A stretch of DNA of 18,211 nucleotides from an uncultured Ignavibacteriota bacterium. Lineage in GTDB: Bacteria; Bacteroidota; Ignavibacteria; Tepidaquicellales; Tepidaquicellaceae. The notes under the pieces are model-generated. The model did no database searches. It was given only the letters and a program-made list of their open reading frames with translations, and had not been told where the DNA came from. The stretch lies in assembly GCA_903901375.1 (NCBI GenBank), contig CAIUQV010000164.1, forward strand, positions 1 to 18,211. The letters run 5' to 3'. The position numbers and the translations under genes are program-made. Of this stretch, positions 1-8,169 are shown piece by piece (positions within the stretch are counted from its first letter, which is position 1; each line of letters opens with the position of its first letter).

Positions 1-142
1 GTAATAATTCCCTAATCAGAATGTAAAGTCTGAAAACAATTATTTTTTATGGAACTAAAAATCTATAATAATTATTATAGATTTTTAGTTCCATAAAAAA
101 TAATTGTTTTCAGACTTTACATTCTGATTAGGGAATTATTAC
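1..142. repeat. Perfect 142-base palindrome (71-base arms, no spacer)
   Basis: Bases 1-71 are the exact reverse complement of bases 72-142, with the axis between 71 and 72 inside an AATT. It starts at the first base of the window and ends 2 bases before the priA stop codon. Because the window cuts it off, the arms could be longer. A natural intrinsic terminator has arms of about 8-20 bases, so this is far too long and too perfect for an ordinary one, although its centre could serve as one for priA. The likeliest reading is an assembly or library fold-back at a contig end. A true long inverted repeat is possible. Confidence 0.97.
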
Positions 143-144
143 AT

Positions 145-2625
145 TCACATAAAATTGAACGTATCAATATCGAAATTCACTTTAACATTTGAGGAATGTT
201 TTAAAGATGTTTTCACAAAACGGAATGCTTCGATTAGTATTTTGCCAGACGGGTCTGATTTCCGGGATGATTTAACTATAACGTGAAAGCGATGTTTATC
301 TTTCACCTTAGAGATTAAGGGTTGAATGACAGAGCCTATATCAAGGTATGAAGAATATTTATATTTCTTCAGAAGAGCATGAATTTCAGAAGCGGTATGT
401 TTACATTCTTCGAATACTTTAGATTTAATTTCAATAAGAGCAATTCTTGAGAATGGCGGGAAGTCTGCTTCTTTCCTTGAATTAATAGTGTAACGGTAGA
501 ACTTTTCAAAATCATGATTACTAACAGTTCCGAAAACATTATAATCAATATGTCTTGTCTGTATTAAAACTTCTCCGCTTTTATTACTTCTTCCGCTTCG
601 GCCAGCCACCTGAGTAAGAAGCTGGAATGTTCTTTCTTCTGCACGGAAATCGGGTAAGAGCATGCCGATGTCTGCATTAACAACTCCGACAAGTGTAACG
701 TTTGGGAAGTCGAGACCTTTTGAGATTATCTGAGTACCAACGAGAATATCTATATCCCCTTTCGAGAAATCTGTGAGCACTCTCTGGAATTTAAATTTAG
801 AAACCATAGTATCGGAATCCATTCTTTCGATACGGGCATTCGGGAAGACTGAGCTTAATTCTTCTTCAATCTTTTCAGTACCAGCACCACTTTCGATTAG
901 CTTTGCTGAGCTGCAAGCTTTACACCGAGTAATCATTTTCTGAGAATAACCGCAGATATGGCATTTAAGGTATTCAATACGCTTATGATAAGTGAGTGAC
1001 ACGTTGCAATGTTCACAAATTTCAACGTGTCCGCAAGTGACGCACTCGATGTATGAATGATAGCCTCTGCGGTTCTGAAGAAGAATGACGCTTTCTTTCT
1101 TTTCAAGCCTGCTCTCGATTGCATATAGAAGTTCTTTTGAAAGAAATTTAATCTTAGATTTTTCAATGACTTCATTGTACCTGAAACCATCGGACTTAGC
1201 AGGACTTTTTAAATCGACAATCTTTATAAAAGGAAGTGAAGCATCAGTAGCACGGGCAGTGAGTTTAAGTAATTTGTACTTTCCGTTCAATGCGTTATAA
1301 TAGCTTTCGGTAGATGGAGTGGCGGAGCCAAGAACAACAGCTGCGTTGTTCAACTTTCCGCGAATGATTGCCATATCCCGAGCATTATAGCGAGGAGAAT
1401 TTTCCTGTTTATATGAAGAGTCGTGTTCTTCATCAACGATAATAATTCCGATATCTGTTAATGGTGCGAATAAAGCAGAACGAGGACCAATAATAATTTT
1501 AATGCGCTTTTCCCTCACGGCTATAAATGTATCGAGCCTTTCACCCTCAGAAAGCTTGCTATGAATGACTCCGACAATATCGCTGAACTTATTTTTGAAC
1601 CTGCTGATTAACTGAGGAGTGAGTGATATTTCAGGAACGAGTACAATACCTGTCCTGCTGAGTTTTAATACTTCTTCGAGTGCCCTGATATAAACTTCAG
1701 TTTTACCGCTTCCGGTAATGCCGTGGAGCAGGTGGACGTTGAACTGATTTTCTGAAACAGATTTGCTTATGGTTTTTAAAGCTTCCTGCTGTTCATCGTT
1801 CAGGAGCAAATCTTTTTTAGTTTCTGAGAAAAAAGTGCCGGGCTTTCTTTGCTTTCTGACTTCAACAATTTCGAGAAGTGATTTAGTTAACAGTGATTTT
1901 ACGGTTGAAGCAGAGAATTTATATTTTTTGGTTAAATCTGTTGTATCAATTTTACCATTATCAGAAAGCAATTTCAGCAATTCTATCTGTTTAGCAGTTT
2001 TAATTTTATGCAGATGAATTATTTCATCGAGTTCAGAATCTTTAAACCTGCACTGAACGTATTTAATGAAAGCTTCTTTAGCAGCGGAAGAGTAAGATAT
2101 CAATTTTTCAAGGATGCCGTGTTTCACGAGAAAATCAAGATGGTACGATACATTTCTTGAGAGCTTATTTTCAATCTGCTTCCGTGTGAGTTTCTTATCT
2201 TTAGATATTATTCTGACGATATCAAAAACTATTTCATTTGCTTTCGAAAGAGTATTCAGTGCGTTGAAATAATCATCAGTTAGTTTATAATTAATTTCAC
2301 TTTGAATTGAAATGTTTTTAGGAATAAAGAGCGAAACGACTTCACCTATTGGTGCAAGATAATAATCCGAAATCCATTTCGAGAAATTTATCATTTCAGG
2401 AGTGAGGAAAGGAACGATATCGAGAACAGAATAAACTTGTTTAATATTAGTCACATCAGTTTTATCTGAAATAGAAAGAACAAAACCAGTAAGAGTGCGA
2501 TTGCCGAAAGGCACGAGGACTCTGGAGCCGACTTTAACATCGCCCACAAGATAATCCGGTATTGAATAAGTGAAAGACTGGTCTAAAGGAGTATCGAGAG
2601 CAATATTTGCGAAAAGATTCTCCAA
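145..2625 (-). CDS. priA: Primosomal protein N' (replication restart helicase PriA)
   Basis: PriA is a superfamily 2, 3'-to-5' DNA helicase that recognises stalled forks and starts reloading of the replicative helicase. The 826 residues show the N-terminal DNA-binding region (about 1-105), Walker A GITGSGKT (302-309), the DEEH box (398-401), the GSATPS motif (433-438), and eight zinc-binding cysteines (528, 531, 537, 540, 555, 558, 568, 571). Motif VI QVAGRSGR is at 672-679. The length is slightly above the roughly 730-800 usual for the family. The start is TTG at 2625-2623, directly after the TAA of the upstream symporter gene. That TAA is in frame, so no earlier start exists, and the homologous N-terminus begins here. 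Expression probably depends on translational coupling to the symporter. It is the last gene of a three-gene cluster. Confidence 0.96.
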   Translation of the reverse strand: MENLFANIALDTPLDQSFTYSIPDYLVGDVKVGSRVLVPFGNRTLTGFVLSISDKTDVTNIKQVYSVLDIVPFLTPEMINFSKWISDYYLAPIGEVVSLFIPKNISIQSEINYKLTDDYFNALNTLSKANEIVFDIVRIISKDKKLTRKQIENKLSRNVSYHLDFLVKHGILEKLISYSSAAKEAFIKYVQCRFKDSELDEIIHLHKIKTAKQIELLKLLSDNGKIDTTDLTKKYKFSASTVKSLLTKSLLEIVEVRKQRKPGTFFSETKKDLLLNDEQQEALKTISKSVSENQFNVHLLHGITGSGKTEVYIRALEEVLKLSRTGIVLVPEISLTPQLISRFKNKFSDIVGVIHSKLSEGERLDTFIAVREKRIKIIIGPRSALFAPLTDIGIIIVDEEHDSSYKQENSPRYNARDMAIIRGKLNNAAVVLGSATPSTESYYNALNGKYKLLKLTARATDASLPFIKIVDLKSPAKSDGFRYNEVIEKSKIKFLSKELLYAIESRLEKKESVILLQNRRGYHSYIECVTCGHVEICEHCNVSLTYHKRIEYLKCHICGYSQKMITRCKACSSAKLIESGAGTEKIEEELSSVFPNARIERMDSDTMVSKFKFQRVLTDFSKGDIDILVGTQIISKGLDFPNVTLVGVVNADIGMLLPDFRAEERTFQLLTQVAGRSGRSNKSGEVLIQTRHIDYNVFGTVSNHDFEKFYRYTINSRKEADFPPFSRIALIEIKSKVFEECKHTASEIHALLKKYKYSSYLDIGSVIQPLISKVKDKHRFHVIVKSSRKSDPSGKILIEAFRFVKTSLKHSSNVKVNFDIDTFNFM

Positions 2626-4125
2626 TTACTGAACATTATTCCTGGCTAACATTTTCCTGTACAGATATGATAAGTTTGCAATCAGCAGAGTGACTATAAC
2701 ACCGATAATGACAAACCATGTGTATGCAATTTTAGTAAAGTAAATAACAAAGACCATAGAAACTATACTAACGATAAATCCCCAGATTGCGTCAGTTTCG
2801 TTTACACGTTTGAAGAAAAGACCGAGAAAGAATGCTCCGAGCAACCCTCCATAAGTGAATGAAGCGATAGACAGACCGATTTCCACTACAGGATTCTTCG
2901 AATCGCGGAAAATCATAGCACCGCCGATGAGAACGACACCCCAGAAGAGAGTGAATATTTTTGACCAGAATATTTCACGCGATTTAAACTTATCAGTGCC
3001 AGATGATGCAAACAGGTCAAGATAAGTTGAGGAAGCGAGTGAACTGATGGCTGATGATAGTGTCCCCATTGCAGAAGCGAGAATACCTGCTATTACCAAT
3101 CCTGAAATACCTGAAGGTAAATTTTCAACTATAAACTTCGGGAATATTTCATCAGAGGAAACGAGGTTCAGTCCTGTATTATTAAGAATTAAAGAACTGA
3201 ATGCCGCACCTTTATAATAAGCAAAAAGGCAGAGACCAAGAAACATAAAAAATGCAAACTGAACGACAATTAAACTTGCGTCGAGCATCAGAGCTTTCTG
3301 GCTGTCCTTTTTGGATTTACAACCGAGCAATCTCTGAACGAGGAGCTGGTCGGTTCCGTGAGATGCCATTGTTAAGAATGTGCCACCGAGAATGCCTCCT
3401 ATGACAGTGTATGGAGATGCGAAGAATTCGAGCAGACTATTTCCAAAATTTAAATTAAAGAGTTTGAATTTATCGAGTCCGTTTGATGAAGCGTAGTACA
3501 TAACATCGCTCAGACCGTTTGGGAGAGCATAAACAGCAACAACCATTGCTGCAACAGCTCCACCGATGTATATGAACATCTGAATAACATCCATCGTGAC
3601 AACAGCTTTGATACCACCCAGATATGTGTAGAGCAGAGTGAATATTCCGATGATTGCTATGCTTGTGGGATAATCGAGACCCGTTATAATGTGCACGGGA
3701 ATTGCGGTAGCGAATAATCTTACACCAGATGCAAGAACACGAGTGACAATAAATACTGAGGATGTGAGTTTGCGTAATTTCTGTCCGAACCGCTGACCGA
3801 GAAAATCATAGGCGGTAACGATATCGCCTTTATAATAAGCAGGGATAAAAATAACTGTAACGAGAAGACGTCCTATGAAATAACCAAAGATAAGCTGCAT
3901 AAAAGTGAAATCACTTTTATATGCGAGACCCGGAATGCTGATGAAAGTGAGAGTGCTTGTTTCGCTCGCGACGATAGAAAATCCGACAGCCCACCATTTC
4001 ATTTCCTTACCGCCGAGGAAATAATCCTTAGTAGTCTTTTGCTTTCTTGCAGTGAAGAAACCTGCGAGAACAGTACCGAGCAAATAAGTAATAACGATAA
4101 CGTAATCTATTACAGAAAATTTCAT
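2626..4125 (-). CDS. Sodium:solute symporter family protein (SSS/SLC5)
   Basis: This is an inner-membrane cotransporter that would use the sodium gradient to import a small solute; the substrate cannot be told from sequence. The 499 residues are mostly hydrophobic, with about 13 predicted membrane segments, the usual count. Family landmarks are the N-terminal DYFLGGKEMKWW region (34-45), the helix 2 stretch ASETST (53-58), the SSS signature around YTYLGGIKAVVTMDVIQ (166-182), and the Ala/Ser-rich ILASAMGTLSSAISS helix in the second half. The ATG start lies 5 bases after the stop of the upstream metallo-hydrolase gene, and the stop touches the priA start, so the three are very probably one transcript. 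No clear Shine-Dalgarno is visible. Confidence 0.92.
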   Translation of the reverse strand: MKFSVIDYVIVITYLLGTVLAGFFTARKQKTTKDYFLGGKEMKWWAVGFSIVASETSTLTFISIPGLAYKSDFTFMQLIFGYFIGRLLVTVIFIPAYYKGDIVTAYDFLGQRFGQKLRKLTSSVFIVTRVLASGVRLFATAIPVHIITGLDYPTSIAIIGIFTLLYTYLGGIKAVVTMDVIQMFIYIGGAVAAMVVAVYALPNGLSDVMYYASSNGLDKFKLFNLNFGNSLLEFFASPYTVIGGILGGTFLTMASHGTDQLLVQRLLGCKSKKDSQKALMLDASLIVVQFAFFMFLGLCLFAYYKGAAFSSLILNNTGLNLVSSDEIFPKFIVENLPSGISGLVIAGILASAMGTLSSAISSLASSTYLDLFASSGTDKFKSREIFWSKIFTLFWGVVLIGGAMIFRDSKNPVVEIGLSIASFTYGGLLGAFFLGLFFKRVNETDAIWGFIVSIVSMVFVIYFTKIAYTWFVIIGVIVTLLIANLSYLYRKMLARNNVQ

Positions 4126-4130
4126 CAGTA

Positions 4131-4976
4131 TTAAACGTTGATTTTATCTTTAAGGAAATAGGAATTATTATAATAACCTACTTTTCCAGCTTCAACATAA
4201 GGGTCGTGTTCAAAAAATACAGTGTAGTTATTTTCGTATATTTCCTTTAGATATTCCCTTTTCTCTTCAAGAGTGACGAGCGGAAATAAGTCATATCCCA
4301 TAATATAAGGCAGTGGCACGTGAGCAGACATCGGAATTAAATCTGCGAGGTAAACCAGAGATTCAGTTCCGTCTGAAATCTTTACAATCTGCATACTGCG
4401 AGTGTGTCCGTTTACAGGAATAAGAGTAATGAAGTCATCAAAATTATGTTTATCGTTAACAGTTTTCAGCTGTTTTGAATCAATAAGGGGCTGATAGTTT
4501 TCAGGGAAGAAACTTGCCTTATCCCTTTCAGTAGGGTTCAGAGCCCAGTCGAGATGTTTTTCCTGAATGTGATATATGGCATTTTGAAAAACGGGAACAG
4601 GTTTCTTTGATTCATCGAAACGAGTAGCACCTCCTGCGTGGTCGAAATGGAGATGAGTTAATATAACGTCTGTGATATCATCTGTTTTCAGGTTCAATTC
4701 AGAGAGACCTTTTTCGAGAGTGTACTCGGAATAATCGACACCGTAAATCTGATTTAACTTATCGGACATTTTATGTCCTATGCCTGTATCCACAAGAATC
4801 CTGCGGTCTTTACTTTCGAGAAGGAGGACGTTTGTACTCATTTCGATTCTATTCTTATCGTCGGAGGGGTTAGATTTACTCCAAATAGTTTTTGGTACAA
4901 CTCCGAACATAGAGCCACCGTCGAGTTTGAAAAGACCGGTCTTGATGGAACGTATTTTGTAGTCTCCTATTTGCAT
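4131..4976 (-). CDS. Metallo-beta-lactamase-fold hydrolase (lactonase-like)
   Basis: This is a probable cytoplasmic binuclear metal hydrolase of 281 residues with no signal peptide. The metal ligands are all visible: the HLHFDH box (H108, H110, D112, H113), H191 in NGHT, D212 in LADL and H257 in FFEHDP. The overall layout, with a long N-terminal strand region before DTGIG (63-67) and a late GHTRSM motif, resembles the YtnP/AHL-lactonase branch of the superfamily. That suggests a lactone or ester substrate, but the superfamily is too broad for a firm reaction. It is the first gene of a tight cluster with the symporter (5-base gap) and priA. Its upstream leader contains a two-hairpin REP-like element ending about 20 bases before the ATG. 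No Shine-Dalgarno is evident. Confidence 0.88.
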   Translation of the reverse strand: MQIGDYKIRSIKTGLFKLDGGSMFGVVPKTIWSKSNPSDDKNRIEMSTNVLLLESKDRRILVDTGIGHKMSDKLNQIYGVDYSEYTLEKGLSELNLKTDDITDVILTHLHFDHAGGATRFDESKKPVPVFQNAIYHIQEKHLDWALNPTERDKASFFPENYQPLIDSKQLKTVNDKHNFDDFITLIPVNGHTRSMQIVKISDGTESLVYLADLIPMSAHVPLPYIMGYDLFPLVTLEEKREYLKEIYENNYTVFFEHDPYVEAGKVGYYNNSYFLKDKINV

Positions 4977-4995
4977 ATTTGTTTAATTATTTTTG

Positions 4996-5062
4996 AAGAA
5001 ACCGTTAAAACGGTTTCTTGTTTGTTATTTCTGTATCCCACGGCTAAAGTCGTGGGCTTGAA
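4996..5062. repeat. REP-like element with two adjacent palindromes
   Basis: Two short palindromes lie 17 bases apart. The first has arms 4996-5004 and 5011-5019 (AAGAAACCG / CGGTTTCTT). The second has arms 5037-5045 and 5048-5056 (CCCACGGCT / AGTCGTGGG, one G-T mismatch), followed by CTTGAATAG. From memory, intergenic elements with a CCCACG...CGTGGG hairpin and nearby TTCAAG accompany REP-associated tyrosine transposases (RAYTs) in Bacteroidota and other phyla. No transposase is present here. The element sits in the leader of the metallo-hydrolase gene, so both hairpins could be in its mRNA. Confidence 0.5.
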
Positions 5063-5072
5063 TAGATAGTAA

Positions 5073-5106
5073 AAAACCCGTTCTTTAAAAAGCAAAAACG
5101 GGTTTT
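5073..5106 (-). terminator. Rho-independent terminator after the outer-membrane protein gene
   Basis: Ten-base arms 5073-5082 and 5097-5106 (AAAACCCGTT / AACGGGTTTT) enclose a 14-base loop. Read on the minus strand, the stem ends in GGGTTTTTT. It lies about 20 bases past the stop of the barrel protein gene and should end the ABC-F/barrel transcript. Confidence 0.85.
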
Positions 5107-5125
5107 GAAAATCTGAATATTAAAA

Positions 5126-5878
5126 TTAAAGTGCGAATCTTAGTCCTGAGAAGAAAGTAAAGTTTGTAGTAGTTACTTTTTCAATTTCAGGAGTACTGAT
5201 TAAATTGTTAAGTCCGCCATATTTAAAAGTAGTACCGAAAATAACGCTAAGAGGATACATAAAAACATAGTTACCGGTTAAAGTTGCATTAAGACCGAGG
5301 TCAAAGTTTTTATATCCAAGTTCTTTATACTGATCGTTTGGTTTTGACATAAGGAAACCAAGGTATGGACCACCAGTAAACCAGAGACCAATCTTTTCAG
5401 AAACCATGCCACCAAGATTTACAAATAGCGGAACCACAAAATAGTTAGCCGGAACATAGGCGGTAGTTAAAGAATCTGTAGGAGTAGAGATATTAGTTTT
5501 TGGCTCCTGAACAGCAAAGCTTTTTCCGTCGAACGAGACACCAGTAGTAAAACTAAATGCATCAAACAGATTAATATATACCAGACCACCGAGAGTATAT
5601 CCGAGTTTCGCTTTTTCGGTTACGGCTGGTGTTGTGCCAGTAGTTGTTATGTTAGGTGCAGTAGAACCGACACCAAGCTGGAAGTCAATATAGAAATCAA
5701 CCGGTTTGCCGATGCTGTAATCGAATTGCTTCCTGGCTTTTTTATAATCGCTTTTAATCTTCCAGTCGGTTTTATAACCGGTATTCCCGTATGGTTTACT
5801 CGGGTCATTTTCTGCATAAAGATTTAAGCTGAAAGAAAGAACAACGAGCAACAACATTAATTTTGAAAACAGTTTCAC
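5126..5878 (-). CDS. Outer-membrane beta-barrel protein (PorT-like fold), function unknown
   Basis: The 250-residue protein has an N-terminal signal peptide (hydrophobic core about 5-20, likely cleavage after LYA at 22). A polar segment (about 23-58) precedes a mature region of alternating strands rich in Gly and aromatic residues: YIDFQLGVG, YTLGGLVYINLF, FTTGVSF, FVVPLFVNLGG, GLWFTGGPYLGFL and NFTFFSGLRFAL. The last strand ends the chain, as is typical of an outer-membrane barrel of about 8-10 strands. The start is GTG at 5878-5876, supported by an AAGGAG ribosome-binding site with a 5-base spacer. It begins 15 bases after the ABC-F stop, so the two are co-transcribed. No specific ligand or partner can be named. 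Confidence 0.8.
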   Translation of the reverse strand: MKLFSKLMLLLVVLSFSLNLYAENDPSKPYGNTGYKTDWKIKSDYKKARKQFDYSIGKPVDFYIDFQLGVGSTAPNITTTGTTPAVTEKAKLGYTLGGLVYINLFDAFSFTTGVSFDGKSFAVQEPKTNISTPTDSLTTAYVPANYFVVPLFVNLGGMVSEKIGLWFTGGPYLGFLMSKPNDQYKELGYKNFDLGLNATLTGNYVFMYPLSVIFGTTFKYGGLNNLISTPEIEKVTTTNFTFFSGLRFAL

Positions 5879-5883
5879 AGTTT

Positions 5884-5889
5884 CTCCTT
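5884..5889 (-). promoter_or_regulatory. Strong Shine-Dalgarno that fixes the GTG start of the barrel protein
   Basis: The minus strand reads AAGGAG, then AAACT, then GTG. This is among the strongest ribosome-binding sites in a window where most genes have none, and it supports GTG over the ATG seven codons further in. Confidence 0.8.
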
Positions 5890-5893
5890 TAAT

Positions 5894-7843
5894 TTAATTT
5901 ATTATTGATTTATTTAATTCTTCAAGATTTTCAGTTTCCTTCTCCCAAAGAGAAGAAAGCTTTTCAATTTTGTCCGAAATTTCAAGATATTCAAACTTAA
6001 TTTCAACAGCAAAATCAGCGTCCTTAAAAAAGTCTGTTTTACTCATTTCATTCTCGAGGTACGTCTTTTTGGCTTCGAGTTCGTTTAGTTCTTTTTCTAT
6101 TTCGGAAATTCTTTTCTTAACAGGAGTTGCGAGTTTCGCAAATTCCTTTTTCTTCTTTTTAATCTCAATACCTTCCTGATAGCTTGTTTTCACATCTGCT
6201 TTATCCTCTTTTACTTCAACTTCTTTATAATTATCATTTTCGATAACATTAAGATATTCAGAAGATTTCCCGAGATATGTCTTAATTCCTTTGTTCTTAA
6301 CCTCAATTATCTTATTAATAATTCCATCGATAAACTCCCTGTCGTGAGAAACTATAATAACAGTACCTTCATAGTTTGCGAGAGAATCCTGAAGTACTTC
6401 TTTGGACTTAATATCCAGATGGTTAGTCGGTTCGTCAAGAATGAGTAAATTAGAAGGTTCGATAAGCATCTTAGCGAGAGCAAGACGTGATTTTTCACCG
6501 CCTGAAAGCACACCGACTTTTTTGAATACATCATCTCCATGGAAAAGAAAACCACCAAGAATATTCCTGATAGCAGATTGCGTTTCAGTGCTGTTAGCAC
6601 TTTCCATAATCTCGAGCGCATTTTTATCAGGATTCATTTCGTCTGCCTGATTCTGAGCAAAATATTTGGGGATGACGTTATAACCAAACTTTACGACTCC
6701 TGAATTATATTTTTCAGTATCGGCAATGATTCTTGTAAGAGTTGATTTCCCTGCTCCGTTTTTACCGACGATGGCAATTTTCTCACCACGTTCGATTGTA
6801 AGGTCAACATTTTCAAGAACGTTTTTAACATTGTCGTAGGTTTTAGTAAGACCTTCAATTTCAACCATAATCCTCCCGGAATGAACTGCGGGAGGAAATC
6901 TGAACCTTATTTTTGCAGCTTCATCTTCAAGTTCAACTTTGTCAAGTTTATCGAGCATCTTAATTCTGCTTTGAACCGCCCGGGCTTTAGTTGCCTTATA
7001 TCTGAACCTTTCAATAAATTTTTCCTGTTCCTGAAGGTACTTTTGCTGATTTCTGTACTGATTTTCGAGCAATTCCTTACGTTTTTCCTTTTCAGTGATA
7101 TAAAAAGAGTAATTACCGCTGAAAGTAGTCATTTCACCGTTGTGAATCTCAATGGTTTTGTTAGAAATATTATTCAGAAACTCTTTATCGTGGGAAACCA
7201 ATACAATTGCACCTTTGTAATTAATTAGATATCGTTCAAACCAAATCAGTGATTCAAAATCGAGATGGTTTGTAGGTTCGTCCAGCAATAACACAGTAGG
7301 ATTTTGCAGAAGAAGTTTGGAAAGTTCAATTCTCATCTGCCAGCCACCGCTAAAAGTTTCAACATCCTTTTCAAACTCATCCTGTTCAAAACCAAGACCT
7401 ATAAGTATCTTTTCTACCTGAGACTTAAGCTTATGGCCTTCAAGTAAACTAAACTGATCCTGAAGCTCGGAATAAGTGGTAAGCAGGTCAATATAATCAT
7501 CACTTTCGGTATTATCGAATAACTTCATTTCGGCTTCGATATCGCGGATTTCATCCTCAATATTCTTGATTCGTTCAACTGAATCGTAAACTTCATCGAA
7601 GAGCTTTTTGCCCTTAAGTCTGACAGTCTCCTGCGGGAGATATCCGACAGTGGAATGGTGTGATTTAATCACTTTACCGCTATCCTGATTAAAACCGCCA
7701 GTAATGATTTTCAGGAGCGTAGATTTCCCTGCTCCATTAACACCGACGAGAGAAACCCTATCTTTTCCACCGACACGCAAATTAACATTATCTAGCAGTT
7801 TACGGGTACCAAAACTAACCGAAATATTTTCTAAAATTACCAT
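5894..7843 (-). CDS. ABC-F family ATP-binding protein (Uup/YdiF type)
   Basis: This is a soluble double-ATPase of the ABC-F class, which acts on the ribosome in translation rather than in transport. Domain 1 has Walker A GVNGAGKST (34-42), signature FSGGW (164-168) and Walker B LLLDEPTNHLD (185-195). A charged helical P-site linker spans about 250-310. Domain 2 has Walker A GKNGAGKST (360-368), signature LSGGE (446-450) and LILDEPTNHLD (467-477). The C-terminus (about 558-645) is a Lys/Glu-rich coiled coil like that of Uup. The 649-residue length suits the Uup/YdiF branch. There are no membrane segments. ATG start; the 326-base upstream gap should hold its promoter. A housekeeping translation factor is likelier than an antibiotic-protection protein, but sequence alone cannot decide. 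Confidence 0.93.
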   Translation of the reverse strand: MVILENISVSFGTRKLLDNVNLRVGGKDRVSLVGVNGAGKSTLLKIITGGFNQDSGKVIKSHHSTVGYLPQETVRLKGKKLFDEVYDSVERIKNIEDEIRDIEAEMKLFDNTESDDYIDLLTTYSELQDQFSLLEGHKLKSQVEKILIGLGFEQDEFEKDVETFSGGWQMRIELSKLLLQNPTVLLLDEPTNHLDFESLIWFERYLINYKGAIVLVSHDKEFLNNISNKTIEIHNGEMTTFSGNYSFYITEKEKRKELLENQYRNQQKYLQEQEKFIERFRYKATKARAVQSRIKMLDKLDKVELEDEAAKIRFRFPPAVHSGRIMVEIEGLTKTYDNVKNVLENVDLTIERGEKIAIVGKNGAGKSTLTRIIADTEKYNSGVVKFGYNVIPKYFAQNQADEMNPDKNALEIMESANSTETQSAIRNILGGFLFHGDDVFKKVGVLSGGEKSRLALAKMLIEPSNLLILDEPTNHLDIKSKEVLQDSLANYEGTVIIVSHDREFIDGIINKIIEVKNKGIKTYLGKSSEYLNVIENDNYKEVEVKEDKADVKTSYQEGIEIKKKKKEFAKLATPVKKRISEIEKELNELEAKKTYLENEMSKTDFFKDADFAVEIKFEYLEISDKIEKLSSLWEKETENLEELNKSIIN

Positions 7844-8169
7844 ATTCTGTTAAAATACTTAAATTGATATGAAGTATAAATGCAATTTCAGATAAAAAAA
7901 TGAATTATAGTAAATGAAGGTGATTAACACTTGAACAGACCAGATACAGGTGTGGATATTAGTAAAAACAGATTTACTTTATTGTCAGTTGATAGAGGAA
8001 AGCACGAAAAGATCAACCACTAAAAACACTAAATATATGATATAGACACGAATTCAAATAAATGTGAAAATTGAAAGGAAATCAGAGCAAAAAATGTTAT
8101 AACAAACTAGAACTACATTGATTGAATTGTAATCAATTAATGAGCATAATACGAAATATGTGAATAATA
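7844..8169. other. Intergenic gap of 326 bases without a supported gene
   Basis: It separates the beta-propeller gene (ends 8170) from the ABC-F start (7843) and is very AT-rich. A 7-base-arm hairpin (8117-8123 / 8131-8137) follows the propeller stop but has no T-run, so no convincing terminator was found. The stretch around 8008-8055 has short repeated pieces (CCACTAAAAACACTAAA, GACACGAA) reminiscent of degraded intergenic repeats. The longest reading frame is about 30 codons with a TTG start on the plus strand (7931-8023) and is probably chance. The ABC-F promoter should lie here but was not identified. Confidence 0.6.

Noticed and set aside
1..142. The palindrome as an ordinary priA terminator
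   Set aside because: Arms of 71 bases without a loop far exceed any intrinsic terminator, and its edge coincides with the window edge; only the central few bases could act that way.
6881..7228. Plus-strand reading frame of 115 codons inside the ABC-F gene
   Set aside because: It is antisense to a fully conserved ABC-F coding region and has no family resemblance.
7931..8023. Plus-strand reading frame of about 30 codons with a TTG start in the gap before the ABC-F gene
   Set aside because: Very short, opposite to every other gene, no recognisable motif and a weak start; expected by chance in 326 bases.
8117..8137. Hairpin (ATTGATT / AATCAAT) after the beta-propeller gene as a terminator
   Set aside because: All but two of its seven pairs are A-T, and no T-run follows on the minus strand.
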